Source: CAWJPW01 sp963844845 (lineage in GTDB: Bacteria > Acidobacteriota > Thermoanaerobaculia > Thermoanaerobaculales > Sulfomarinibacteraceae). Taken from it: a DNA stretch of 64,000 nucleotides. Positions 16,707-25,753 of the stretch are shown piece by piece. Made by a program: the position numbers and the translations under genes. The first letter of the stretch is position 1. Each line of letters opens with the position of its first letter. The stretch spans positions 1-64,000 of the forward strand of contig CAWJPW010000010.1 of NCBI GenBank assembly GCA_963844845.1, in the 5' to 3' direction. Under the pieces are notes generated by a model that was not told the origin of the DNA, did not search any database, and saw nothing but the letters and a program-made list of their open reading frames with translations.

Positions 16707-16828
16707 CAAGGTACTGAAATGCCGCATGAACGGGCCGCAGTCCATGCAAAAGGAAGGTCCGGTCGTGGTGCTTGCGGTACACTCGACCGCGAGCCCGTCC
16801 ACGCGTGCACAGACGAACGGAGGAGGCT

Positions 16829-17805
16829 ATGCCTCGACGTGTTCGCGTGTTCGTGGCGGGCAACATCTACCACATTTACTGCCGGGTGGCCCGGGGCGAG
16901 TTCATCTTCGATGAGCCCGGGGAGGTAGATCGCTGGATCCAGCTGGTGGCGTATGTGGCGCGGTTGTTCGATCTGAGGATTCTCGCGTGGTGCCTGCTTT
17001 CCAACCACTACCACATGGTCGTCCAGACCGGCTCGCTGCCCTTGTTTGGGGCGATGGCGCGGCTGCAGGGAAGATACTCGAAGGGCTACAACCGTGATCG
17101 TCGCTTCAATGGGAGGGTGTGGCAGAGCCGGTACAAGGCCCGGCTCGTGCTTGACGCGGAGTACCTCTGGCACGTCATCGCCTACGTCCACCTGAACCCC
17201 GTTTCGGCGCGGATGGTCGACGACCCGCTGCATCATCCGGCGTCGGGCCATGCCGAGCTGCTCGGTCTTCGCGCGCCGGCGCTGTGCGATGTGGGCGCGG
17301 CGCTGCTGTGCTACGACGCGGAGCCGAGGATCACGCGCAAGTTGTACCAGGAATGGCTCCGGGTGGTGGCCGAGCAACTCTGGTTCCGCGCGGGGGTGTG
17401 GGAGCTGCCGTGGTGGAGGACGGTGGACGAGGACGACGAGACGCTGGCGCTCCAGGACGCGCCGGAGGACGCCGCCGACTTCGAGGGACAGTCCCTACCG
17501 GAGGAAGAGGCGCGGCGGCCGACGCTCGCGACGGTGCTCGAAGTCTTCGAGGCGGAGATGGGCGTCCCAGCGGAGCACCTGGCCGGCGCCGGGAGACCGA
17601 GGACCCTGCCGTGGTGCCGCCGCATCTTCGCCACGTTGACGGTGTCGTGGTTGGGTTACCCGGTGAAGGACGTGCCATCGGAAAGGCACCCGGATCGGTG
17701 CGCCGCCGGCTCGGCGAGGGGCTCGAACTGCAGCTGTCGGAGCCAAGCTTCTGGGCCGGGTTGGAACGGATGAGAGAAGCTCTGATCCCAACTACTCCCG
17801 GGTGA
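16829..17805 (+). pseudogene. REP-associated tyrosine transposase (RAYT), C-terminal frameshift
   Basis: ATG 16829 follows AGGAGG. The product starts MPRRVRVFVAGNIYHIYCR, has the metal-binding SNHYHMVVQT, VWQSRYKARLV, and YLWHVIAYVHLNPV with the catalytic tyrosine, so the nuclease core is intact. Near 17665-17685 the frame shifts: the annotated frame ends at 17773 with a Cys-rich nonsense tail, while the +1 frame reads AIGKAPGSVRRRLGEGLELQ...FWAGLERM to a stop at 17805, a normal C-terminal HTH for this family. One indel therefore separates nuclease from DNA-binding tail. The gene is flanked by inverted repeats (16675-16706 and 17819-17866). Confidence 0.72.
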
Positions 17806-17870
17806 GGCCCCCGCCACGAACTCACAGGAACAGGGGTGAGTTGTGAGAGTTGTTGTACGTGGCACCGCGT
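17754..17870 (+). repeat. REP-like repeat, copy 1 (3' end of RAYT)
   Basis: A unit of about 117 bases covering the last RAYT codons and the following hairpin. AACTCAC (17819-17825) pairs with GTGAGTT (17836-17842). It is nearly identical to 19640-19762, and its last part is the inverse of 16675-16706. This is the putative mobile REP substrate of the adjacent RAYT. Confidence 0.7.
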
Positions 17871-17990
17871 CCCGCGTCTGCCGCGTCTAAGAGGTCCAGG
17901 TAGAATGAGCGTCGCAGCTTCGCGCGACCGCCCGCACCTTGTCCATTCCGCCGCCGGCGGGCACGCGCACAGGACGGGAGGGAGTCCGCC

Positions 17991-19535
17991 ATGAGTCACC
18001 GCTCACGAGTCGTTCTGGGAATCGCGCTGGGAGTGCTCGCCGCCGCGACGATCGCGACGGCAGCGGAGCTCACCCTCTACCAGGTCACGGTTCCCGAGCG
18101 GCGGACCGTCGACGTCCCCATGCAGCCAACGGCCCAGGCGCCGCGGGCCTCGATGACCGCCGAGATGAGCTTCCGCGAGGGCCAAGCGACCATCGAGATC
18201 CGCTACAGCGACATGAAGCCGGCCGTGCTCTTCGGCGGCGACATCACCAGCTACGTGCTGTGGGCGGTCGCCCGGGACGGGACGTTCGAGAACCTCGGCG
18301 AGCTCAAGGTCGCCGACGACAGCGACAAGCTCACATTCACCACCGGCCTCAAGGCCTTCAGCCTGTTGGTGACCGCCGAGACCTACCCGCGAGTGTCGAG
18401 CCCCTCCGCGCTCGTCATGTTCACCTCCGGACCGCCCAAGCAGGACAAGAAGTACCCGGCCGAGGCGTTCACCTTCTCGGGCCTCGGGCCGGCGCCGGCG
18501 GTGGGCAACCGCTCGCTCGCGGGCCTCGCCTGGGATCCCAAGGCGAACCTCGAAGTGGTCCAGGCCGAGCGGGTGGTCGAGAAGGCGGCTGCGGCCGGCG
18601 CCGACCAGAGGACGCCCGACCTGTGGCGGGAGATGCAGACCACGCTCAACCAGTCGCGGGCTCTCGCCGCCGGGTCGTCACACAGGCGTACGGCCACGGA
18701 GTATGCGGGCCGCGCCGTCGCGCTGGCGAGCGAGTCGCTCCAGACGATTCGAAGGCAGATCGAGGCCGCCAAGCTCGAAGCCCAGATCGCGAAGCGGAAG
18801 GCCGAGATGGCTGCTCTCGAGGAGCGGGCCGCCACTGCGGAGAAGCAGGCCGAGGCGGCCGCCCAGCAGGCGCAGGAGGCACGGCAGCAGGCCGAGGCGA
18901 ACCGGCAGCAGGCGATGACCGCGCAGCAGGAACTCGAGCTGGCGGTGCAGCAGAAGGCCGACGCCGCCGCCGCGGTGGCGACCGCTCAAGCGGAGCTCAC
19001 CCAGCTCGCCACCGAGAAGGAGCAGCTCCAACAGACGGTGGCCGACGAGACCGCCAAGGCGGAGCAGCTCAAGCAGGAGAAGGAGGAGCTCTCCTCACGC
19101 CTGCAGGGGGCCCTCTCCAGCGTCGCCGAGACCACGAGTACGGCGCGCGGGTTGATCGTGAACCTCCCTGACATCCTCTTCGACACCAGCAAGGCCACCC
19201 TCAAGCCCGGGACGCGCGAGGTCATCGCCAAGCTGTCGGGGATCCTCCTCATGATGCCCGAGCTCAACCTCCGCATCGAGGGCCACACCGACTCCACCGG
19301 ATCGCGCGAACTCAATCAGACCCTCTCCGAGAGGCGGGCTCTGTCGGTGCAGGACTACCTCGTCTCCCAGGGGATCGACGCCACCCGCATGACCGCGGTC
19401 GGCTACGGCTGGGACCGCCCGGTGGCCGACAACTCCACCGCCGAGGGGCGGAAGAAGAACCGCCGCGTCGAGATCGTGATCGGCGAGGGCACCATTCAGG
19501 AGGCGCCCGCGACGGCAGTCACCGAGTCTCCCTGA
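17991..19535 (+). CDS. OmpA-family peptidoglycan-associated protein with long coiled coil
   Basis: A 514-residue envelope protein: signal peptide (residues 1-25, ending ATAAE), a beta-rich N-terminal domain to about 160, an Ala/Gln/Glu-rich coiled coil of about 150 residues (QIEAAKLEAQIAKRKAEM and on), then an OmpA_C domain with LPDILFDTSKATLKPG, IEGHTDSTGSRELNQTLSERRA and GYGWDRPVADN, which binds peptidoglycan. ATG 17991 follows GGGAGGGAG. It lies between two copies of the REP-like repeat. It likely spans the periplasm, linking an outer-membrane or lipid-anchored domain to the cell wall. Confidence 0.88.
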   Translation: MSHRSRVVLGIALGVLAAATIATAAELTLYQVTVPERRTVDVPMQPTAQAPRASMTAEMSFREGQATIEIRYSDMKPAVLFGGDITSYVLWAVARDGTFENLGELKVADDSDKLTFTTGLKAFSLLVTAETYPRVSSPSALVMFTSGPPKQDKKYPAEAFTFSGLGPAPAVGNRSLAGLAWDPKANLEVVQAERVVEKAAAAGADQRTPDLWREMQTTLNQSRALAAGSSHRRTATEYAGRAVALASESLQTIRRQIEAAKLEAQIAKRKAEMAALEERAATAEKQAEAAAQQAQEARQQAEANRQQAMTAQQELELAVQQKADAAAAVATAQAELTQLATEKEQLQQTVADETAKAEQLKQEKEELSSRLQGALSSVAETTSTARGLIVNLPDILFDTSKATLKPGTREVIAKLSGILLMMPELNLRIEGHTDSTGSRELNQTLSERRALSVQDYLVSQGIDATRMTAVGYGWDRPVADNSTAEGRKKNRRVEIVIGEGTIQEAPATAVTESP

Positions 19536-19639
19536 GCGAAGCCGGTGGCACCGCGTACCAAGGACTATGCCGCTGGGCCGAAGGGGGTACCTTTCGTCGG
19601 CCAGTGGCTCGCGACCTGCTGCATCACTTCTAGGTGCCG

Positions 19640-19762
19640 GGCCAGGTTGGGGCGGATGAGAGAAGCTCTGATCCCAACTTCCCCAGGGTGAGGACCCCGC
19701 CAGGAACTCACAGGAACAGGGGTGAGTTGTGAGAGTTGTTGTACGTGGCACCGCGTCGCGTC
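19640..19762 (+). repeat. REP-like repeat, copy 2 (downstream of OmpA-family gene)
   Basis: GGATGAGAGAAGCTCTGATC through GGAACAGGGGTGAGTTGTGAG to TACGTGGCACCGCGTC repeats copy 1 (17754-17870) with few changes, including a decayed version of the final RAYT codons. No transposase accompanies it, so it is a solo repeat. It sits in the gap before the next glycosyltransferase and extends that gene's open frame upstream (GTG 19722), which is why the apparent ORF is too long. Confidence 0.7.
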
Positions 19763-19814
19763 CGCGTCCAGCAGCCAACTAGTTCGTTACCCCGGAGCCG
19801 CGAGGAGTCCAAAC

Positions 19815-20792
19815 TTGCAAAGGTCGCTGCACCTGGCACTCAATCGTTTTCGCCATCGTTCCAATCCAATCCGTCGGTGCGCCAAAACGACAGTCTCCGT
19901 CGTGATCCCGACGTACAATCGGGCTGCCTTCCTGGCGGAGGCGCTGCGCAGTGCTGTAACGCAGACTCGACCCGCCGGGGAAATAGTCGTCGTAGACGAC
20001 GGCTCGACCGAGGACATCTCCAGCGTGGTCGAAAGCGTCGGTGGCGGGCGCGCGCGGCTGGTGCGCAAGGAGCATTCTGGCGCGCCGCTCACGCGCAACC
20101 GGGGCATCGCGGAGGCGCGGGGTGAGTTCATCTGCTGGCTCGACTCCGACGACGTGCTCATGCCTGAAGCGCTCGCGCGGCACATGGAGGCGCTCGCCGC
20201 CGTGCCCAAGGCGGACGTCATCTACGGCGACCTCGTCATCACCGACGCGGCCCTCTGCCCGCAGCGCGAAGAGTCGTTCGAAGACTGGCACGGCCGCCGG
20301 GGAGAGCTGATCGCCGCCATGGCCCGCTTCAACCGCGTCCCGAACCCCGGTACTCTCGTGCGCACAAGCTGCTATGAGCGGGGCGGCCTCTACGATCCCG
20401 CCTTTGTCCGCGCGCACGACTACGAGTGGTGGACGCGCCTGCTGAGCTGGGCTGAGTTCAAGCACTCCGGAGCGACAGTGGCCCTCTGGCGCTGGCACGA
20501 CGGGAACATGTCTGCCGGCTCCGTGCAGGTGGATACCCGTTACGAGGCGATGGTCCTACGCCGCCTTCTGGATCGGTTCGACCTGCGCGAACTCTATCCC
20601 GACGCGGGCTGGGCGGCGGGCGGCGGCGCCCGAGCCGAGGCCGCGGCGGTCCTGGAGGTGGCCCGGCGTCTCCTGGACCTGAGTGACGCGGCGGGCGCGC
20701 TCGCATACCTGCAGGAGGGCCACGCCCGCGCACCCGCGCCCGAGACCAGGCGCCTCATTGGCCAGCTCACCGCCCGGCTCGAAGAGCGTTAG
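19815..20792 (+). CDS. Family 2 glycosyltransferase
   Basis: About 325 residues. The GT2 core begins VSVVIPTYNRAAFL, has VVDDGST and the metal site CWLDSDDVLMPEAL, then GLYDPAFVRAHDYEWWTRLL. A helical C-terminal extension of about 60 residues (AAAVLEVARRLLDLSDAAGAL) looks TPR-like. The open frame reaches back to GTG 19722, but that part is REP repeat. TTG 19815 is preferred because GAGGAG lies seven bases upstream. It is not clustered with the 1.4-13.7 kb glycan genes, so the product is unknown. Confidence 0.8.
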   Translation: MQRSLHLALNRFRHRSNPIRRCAKTTVSVVIPTYNRAAFLAEALRSAVTQTRPAGEIVVVDDGSTEDISSVVESVGGGRARLVRKEHSGAPLTRNRGIAEARGEFICWLDSDDVLMPEALARHMEALAAVPKADVIYGDLVITDAALCPQREESFEDWHGRRGELIAAMARFNRVPNPGTLVRTSCYERGGLYDPAFVRAHDYEWWTRLLSWAEFKHSGATVALWRWHDGNMSAGSVQVDTRYEAMVLRRLLDRFDLRELYPDAGWAAGGGARAEAAAVLEVARRLLDLSDAAGALAYLQEGHARAPAPETRRLIGQLTARLEER

Positions 20793-20884
20793 GCAGCCCA
20801 AGACGGCCTCAGCCCTGCTGGAGGCCCCTCAAAGTTTGACTATCAAGCGTCGGGTAGACCCGACACCCACCAGAACGCGACTTC

Positions 20885-21142
20885 CTACTCGGTCTTGGGG
20901 TTAGACTCCGCGGGTGCGTCCGGAGTAGCCGTCTTGACCTTGTCAGCGGCGGCGTCGACGCCCTCCTTGGCCTTATCGGCGGCGTCCTCGACCGCGTCGC
21001 CAGCCTTCTCGACGGCGTGGTCGGCCTTGTCCCCGAGGCGCTCGAGAGGCCCCTTCTTCTGGCAACCCACGGTCACGGAGACCAACCCGCTGGCGATGAC
21101 CGCCACGACGAAGATCCTTACAATGGCTCGTGTTACTCGCAT
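20885..21142 (-). CDS. Small lipoprotein with amphipathic repeats
   Basis: An 85-residue protein with an N-terminal signal and lipobox SVTVGC (Cys27), so it is probably lipid-anchored. The mature part is built of short repeats rich in Ala, Asp and Lys (DKADHAVEKAGDAVEDAADK), predicted to be one long amphipathic helix, resembling small stress-related or entericidin-like lipoproteins. It lies beside another tiny membrane protein on the same strand. No enzymatic motif is present. Confidence 0.7.
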   Translation of the reverse strand: MRVTRAIVRIFVVAVIASGLVSVTVGCQKKGPLERLGDKADHAVEKAGDAVEDAADKAKEGVDAAADKVKTATPDAPAESNPKTE

Positions 21143-21223
21143 CTATGTCTCCTTATGACAGTCGTTGCGCGTTGGCGTCGTCCGCCGCCGCTGTCATGGC
21201 ACGGACGGCGCTTCCGAAGGGTC

Positions 21224-21382
21224 CTAGTGCAGTCCACCGGCGAGGTACAGGACCACCACAACGAGCAGAACCAATCCGACGATCCCGATGCCTCCACCTG
21301 TTCCCCATTTCCGGTATCCAAAGTAGCCGCCACCACCGCCGAACAGCAGCAGCAGAATGACGATCAGTAGAATCAGTGACAT
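21224..21382 (-). CDS. DUF3309-like small membrane protein
   Basis: A 52-residue hydrophobic protein: MSLILLIVILLLLFGGGGG, then YFGYRKWGTGGGIG and a second hydrophobic stretch ending LYLAGGLH. This matches the small DUF3309 pattern of two short helices around a glycine-rich centre. ATG 21382 has AAGGAG six bases upstream, which decides the start; a longer in-frame extension has no support. It lies 81 bases upstream of the small lipoprotein gene and may share its transcript. Function is unknown. Confidence 0.7.
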   Translation of the reverse strand: MSLILLIVILLLLFGGGGGYFGYRKWGTGGGIGIVGLVLLVVVVLYLAGGLH

Positions 21383-21578
21383 GGGAATCTCCTTTCGCAG
21401 CTCAAAATCTACTCCTCCTACCCCCCGCCGGTAAGCGCACTTTCTACGCGGGAAACCGATCTCGAGCTGTGTAAAAACTACCCGACAGGTGGCCCAAACA
21501 CGCCGCCTGCGCGCGCGCCCGACACCTTGCGGAAATCGTGCGCACAGCTCAGACGTTACACGAGGTACAGAGCCACCC

Positions 21579-24491
21579 ATGCGCGCAACTCACCTGCTCG
21601 TTGCCCTGTACGTCCTCACGGTCGCCGCGAGCCCGTGCCTCGGTGCAGACACACCGTGCAAGCCGTGTGCGGGGCTGGCGGTCACGTCGCCTTCGGGTCT
21701 CCAATCGGCCCTCTCCGGGACCGTCCCACTCACGGCGGAACAGCCGCTCTACATTCGGTGGACGGCCGAGCCCGGCGACGCCACCGCCGCCGCCACCGCG
21801 CGTGAGATCGCCGACGCCGGAGCGGTACCGTGGATCGTGCTCGGCTTTCAGACCCCGCCGCCGCTCGCCGATCACCTCGAACAGCTGACCGCCGAGATCG
21901 ATGCAGCGGCGGCCCTGGCCCAGGACGCACCGCCCTCGACCCGCTTCCAGGTCGGCTGGAGCCGCGGCACGATCGCAGCCGCCATCGCGGATTACGCGTT
22001 TCTGCTCAAGCGGGCCTCAGTCGCCCTCAAGGGCGCCCGCGAGGAGGTGCCGGTCATAACGGCTTCACTGCCGGCTGACCCCACGCTGCTGCGCGCGCTG
22101 TACGCCGAGGACGTGGCTGCCTACGTCGATGGGGTCGTGCTGCACGATCCGTCTGCCGAGGCGTTCGCTGCCTCGTTCTCTGTCCTGACCAACCTCGACC
22201 CCGGTAAACCGGTGGTAGTGGACGCTCGCCCCCTCCCCTCGCCTGCCGAACGGGCGTTGGCCGTTGCCGCGGCGGACGCCGCGCGCGGTGCCGCCGTGAC
22301 CCTGTTCGACGCGCCCGACGGCAGGCTTTCGAAGGACGACCTCGCCCCGTTTGAAGTGCTCGCCCGTGAGTTCGCCGGGGAGCTCGCCTACGATCCGTAC
22401 TCGAACCCGGAAGATCCGCAGACGGCATGGAGCTTCGTCCGTGCGTCCGATCTCGGCCTGCGGGTCATCGTCGACCGCGAAGCAGCACGGGAGAGCCCGT
22501 GGGTGACCTTTCCCGGCAGCTCCCTTCGGGACCCGGTTCGGATCGAGATGGACGGCTCCGAGCAGCGTCTCTCGAGCCAGCGATCCGCCAACGGGCTTCG
22601 GGTGTCGGTCGATGCGCCGGGCCCGGTGGCTGTGCTCCGGCTGGAGAGGGCGAGCGCCGGCGAGCTCGGCGGCTTCGAGCAGAGCATCGAGGTGTCCGGC
22701 GCCTGGCAGATGCCGGTCGAGGAGGTGCTGCGCCGCCTGCAGGTCACCGAGGACGCCCAACGGCGCCGACTCCGGCACTACGAGGCCACCTACACCCAAC
22801 ACCTTCGCTTCCGCCCCGGCAGGAGGCTCGCCGTCATCGAGACGACGTTCTCCGGCCCGTTCTTCTTCCGCCAGGGGCAGGGCTTCGACTGGGTGTGGAA
22901 GGACTTCTTCGTCCAGGGCGTCCGCTGGAAGGGCAAGATCCCGGAGCTGCCCCTGATCCAGCCGGCGAAGGTGGCGGACCGCCCCCTCGAAATCACCTTC
23001 GACCGGTCGTACCGCTACAGGTTGCGCGGCACGGCAACCGTCGCGGGCCGCGACTGCTGGGTTGTGGACTTCGAGCCGGCAGCCGAGCCCGGGCAGGGCC
23101 GGCACCTGTGGCGGGGAACGGTGTGGATCGACCGCACGACCTACACCCGGGTGCGGACCCGTGCCCTCGAGCTCGGCCTCTCCGGCGACGTCGTGTCGAA
23201 CGAGGAAACGCAGGAGTACTCCCCCGTGGATGCCAACGGTGCGCCCGCCCCGTGGAGCGACGTGCACGCCTTCGTGCTGCCGCTACGGGTTGTCGGCCAG
23301 GAGGTCATGTCGGCCCTCAACACTGCCGTCCAGGTCGAGAAGGAGAGCCTCCTCACCGGCATCCGCGTCAACGCCGACGGATTCTCCCACCGCCTCGATG
23401 CAGCCTATGCGTCCAACGAGACCATGCTGCGGGACACCTCGGACGGCCTCCGCTACCTGGAGAAGTCCGACAGCGGCGAGCGAGTCGTCCAGGAGGGCTT
23501 CGACACCTCGCGCTGGTTCGGGCTCGGCGGTGTCTTCTACGACAAGGGTCTCGACTACCCCGTACCACTCGCCGGCCTCAACTACTTCGACAGCGACTTC
23601 CACGGCACCGGTGACCAGGTCAACCTGTTTTTCGCCGGAGTATTGGTCAACGCCGACTGGGCAGATCCCAGCGTGCTCGGATCCCGCTGGGACGCGGGCG
23701 CGCGGGTGTTCGCCTTCTTCCTGCCGCTCACCCAGGAGCCTTATCGCGACGGCGTGAAGTCGCCCGAGGAATCAGTCGACCGGCGCAGCTCCCGGCTTGA
23801 GCTGCTTCTGGGTCACCCTCTCGGCCCGTACGCGAAGGTCGCCCTCACCTACGGAATCAGCTGGGACGGGTTCCACCGCAGCAATGACACCGCGCCCGAT
23901 TTCGTCGTTCCAAAGAGCACTTTCGCCCATTCTCTCGGTCTGCGTCTGACCTTCACCCGCGCGGGCTGGCGCCTCTCCGCCTCCGGCGAGGCGGCGAGGC
24001 GCTCCACGTGGGAGTCTTGGGGACTGCCCGACAACGCCGAGTACAACGATCGCCAGCGCCGCTTCGGGCGATGGCAGGCCAGCCTCGCCAAGAGCTGGTG
24101 GATGGGCAGTTTCACCAAGCTCGGCGTACAGCTCGAGCACCTCGGCGGCTCGAACCTCGACCGCTTCTCGAAGTACGACTTCAGCGCTTTGAGCGGCTCC
24201 GCCGTCGCTGGTTACCAGGGAGGGCTGGTGACAGCCGCCGAAGCGGATGCGATCCACATCGACTACGGCTTCAACCTCGGCGACATGATCCACTTCGGCA
24301 TCCGCTCGGACGCCGCGTGGGCGACGGACCGGATCACGGGGCTCGACCGCGAGCTGCTCGCCGGGCTATCACTCAACGGGACCGTGGTCGGACCGTGGCA
24401 GACGTTGGTCAACTTCGACGTCGGGGTACCGATCCACGGGCCTGCGGACGGCGTCACCGTGTCGGTCTTCTTCCTGAAGCTCCTTCATTGA
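21579..24491 (+). CDS. Large outer-membrane protein: TIM-barrel-like, LolA/RseB-like and beta-barrel parts
   Basis: A 970-residue exported protein with a signal peptide (ALYVLTVAASPCLGAD). Residues about 50-290 look like a TIM-barrel glycosidase-type fold (AVPWIVLGFQ, TRFQVGWSRG, VDGVVLHDPS). Around 390-560 there is a beta domain resembling outer-membrane lipoprotein-sorting or RseB-like folds (RHYEATYTQHLRF, WKDFFVQGVRWKG, CWVVDFEP, GTVWIDRTTYTRV). From about 640 on, alternating aromatic strands suggest a beta-barrel that ends VSVFFLKLLH. ATG 21579 starts the signal peptide; the longer frame back to 21489 is not supported. The combination is unusual and its function is unknown. Fold calls are by eye. 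Confidence 0.65.
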   Translation: MRATHLLVALYVLTVAASPCLGADTPCKPCAGLAVTSPSGLQSALSGTVPLTAEQPLYIRWTAEPGDATAAATAREIADAGAVPWIVLGFQTPPPLADHLEQLTAEIDAAAALAQDAPPSTRFQVGWSRGTIAAAIADYAFLLKRASVALKGAREEVPVITASLPADPTLLRALYAEDVAAYVDGVVLHDPSAEAFAASFSVLTNLDPGKPVVVDARPLPSPAERALAVAAADAARGAAVTLFDAPDGRLSKDDLAPFEVLAREFAGELAYDPYSNPEDPQTAWSFVRASDLGLRVIVDREAARESPWVTFPGSSLRDPVRIEMDGSEQRLSSQRSANGLRVSVDAPGPVAVLRLERASAGELGGFEQSIEVSGAWQMPVEEVLRRLQVTEDAQRRRLRHYEATYTQHLRFRPGRRLAVIETTFSGPFFFRQGQGFDWVWKDFFVQGVRWKGKIPELPLIQPAKVADRPLEITFDRSYRYRLRGTATVAGRDCWVVDFEPAAEPGQGRHLWRGTVWIDRTTYTRVRTRALELGLSGDVVSNEETQEYSPVDANGAPAPWSDVHAFVLPLRVVGQEVMSALNTAVQVEKESLLTGIRVNADGFSHRLDAAYASNETMLRDTSDGLRYLEKSDSGERVVQEGFDTSRWFGLGGVFYDKGLDYPVPLAGLNYFDSDFHGTGDQVNLFFAGVLVNADWADPSVLGSRWDAGARVFAFFLPLTQEPYRDGVKSPEESVDRRSSRLELLLGHPLGPYAKVALTYGISWDGFHRSNDTAPDFVVPKSTFAHSLGLRLTFTRAGWRLSASGEAARRSTWESWGLPDNAEYNDRQRRFGRWQASLAKSWWMGSFTKLGVQLEHLGGSNLDRFSKYDFSALSGSAVAGYQGGLVTAAEADAIHIDYGFNLGDMIHFGIRSDAAWATDRITGLDRELLAGLSLNGTVVGPWQTLVNFDVGVPIHGPADGVTVSVFFLKLLH

Positions 24492-24566
24492 GAGCTCGCA
24501 CCGCAATGACCTTCCACCGGCCATCCAACCTCGCCAACGCGGCGGCCTCCGGCCACTGCGAGCTCT
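24491..24566. repeat. Perfect 10-bp inverted repeat after the outer-membrane gene
   Basis: AGAGCTCGCA (24491-24500, starting at the stop codon) is repeated in inverse at 24557-24566, with 56 bases between. It could form a long-loop hairpin at the transcript end, but there is no T-run, so a terminator role is only possible. Confidence 0.3.
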
Positions 24567-24921
24567 TCTACCGGCGCGACCGTCTAGGGTGCCAGACACC
24601 GATGTGTGACGCGCCTCTTGCTCTCACACGTCCCGCGACGGCGCGGCATTGAGCGCACCTGCCTCAGCCGCAACCTGCTGGCCCGGGCCTGCTGCAGTCC
24701 CAGCGATTTCCTACGTAGCGCCACAAGTGCGTGACGGGCACCTTTCCAGGGGAAAGGCGTCGCGGCGGCGCTCCCCAGGCATCCGGCTACGACTGCCGGC
24801 TGGGTGATGGGCGTCCGGCGCAGGCACGAGAACCCGCAGGAGGCAGCCCGCTTGGAGGGGCTCGACAAGGCCCCGTCACGGCCGCGAGACAAAGAAGACT
24901 AGATCCATGTGCCCGGCACCT
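24567..24921. other. Intergenic stretch without a recognisable gene
   Basis: No coding frame here has a credible start or family signature. GTGACGGGCACCTTTCC and GTGCCCGGCACCTTTATTT (near 24730 and 24910) resemble REP-type termini associated with RAYT genes, in keeping with the remnant that follows. Confidence 0.4.
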
Positions 24922-24984
24922 TTATTTACCTTTACACGGCACCCTTAGGACTCTGGGGATGAACAGACGCTCCTTCCGCGGCAT
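24922..24984 (-). pseudogene. RAYT 5'-end remnant
   Basis: The minus strand encodes MPRKERLFIP, identical to the start of the truncated RAYT at 14018, then ten unrelated residues and a stop. The homology also covers about 85 bases upstream (to about 25070), ending GTGATACGTGGC versus GTGATATGTGGC at 14096-14107. It is a solo remnant of the same element family. Confidence 0.65.
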
Positions 24985-25093
24985 GGGGTCCTCCCCAGCG
25001 CGGACGAGCACCCGCATAGGCATCGCCTCCTCGATCCTGCCTGCTGAAGAGTGAGGAAGTGATACGTGGCGCCGAATCCCATACACTGGATCG

Positions 25094-25654
25094 ATGGAAA
25101 CCACCGACGCTGAGCTCAAGGGATCGGTCCTCCGCGGGCTGCTGCGCGACGCCAAGGAGCTGCCGGGTGGCATCCCGGCCCTCATGCAGAAGGTTCCGGA
25201 GGAGGATCGCAAGGCCTACTTCCAGCACAACATCATCCACGGGTCCTGGTACAGCTACCGGGCCTTCGCGGCGCTCCTCGACGCCTACTCGGCGCTACCG
25301 GGCCATGGCAGCCCGACCGCCTTCAGGCGGACGGGAGAGAGGATGGCGGAGCGGGACTTCACCACCCTGTTCAAGGCGTACGCCATCATCTCGTCGCCGC
25401 AGCGGCTCGCCGACGTCCCGCGCAGGATCTGGGTGCAGCGGTTCCGCAACGCCGGCGCCGCCGAGTCCGAGCCCACCGAGCGGAGCTTCCGCTTCACCGT
25501 CGCCGGATTCTCGGGCATCCACCCCATGCAGTGCGAGATCCTGACCGGCTACGGCCAGGCCGTCGGCCGGCGGAAGACCGGGAGCTTCACCACCGTGCAC
25601 GACCGCTGCGTCCACCAGGGAGGGCGCGAGTGCTCGTGGCTCTCAACCTGGTGA
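25094..25654 (+). CDS. Probable 4-vinyl-reductase/heme-NO-binding-like (V4R-type) sensor protein
   Basis: A 186-residue soluble protein. The N-terminal half is helical (LRGLLRDAKELPGGIPALMQKVP). The C-terminal half matches the V4R layout: MQCEILTGYGQAVGRRK, then THVHDRC-like TVHDRCVHQGGRECSW, with the paired cysteines usual at the end of that domain. V4R domains bind small hydrophobic ligands or act as sensors. It stands alone between a RAYT remnant and a convergent protease gene. The assignment rests on pattern only. Confidence 0.5.
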   Translation: METTDAELKGSVLRGLLRDAKELPGGIPALMQKVPEEDRKAYFQHNIIHGSWYSYRAFAALLDAYSALPGHGSPTAFRRTGERMAERDFTTLFKAYAIISSPQRLADVPRRIWVQRFRNAGAAESEPTERSFRFTVAGFSGIHPMQCEILTGYGQAVGRRKTGSFTTVHDRCVHQGGRECSWLSTW

Positions 25655-25753
25655 GGTACCACAGGCGCCACCCATCAGAAGTCCGCTGGGCTGGTCAAGA
25701 GGACACAGCTCGGCCGTGCCCGCAATGCTGAAACTCGAAGGGCGGCACACTCG

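Noticed and set aside
22065..23267. 400-residue open frame antisense to the large outer-membrane gene
   Set aside because: High GC keeps antisense frames open. The protein has no fold or motif, whereas the plus frame has a signal peptide and barrel strands.
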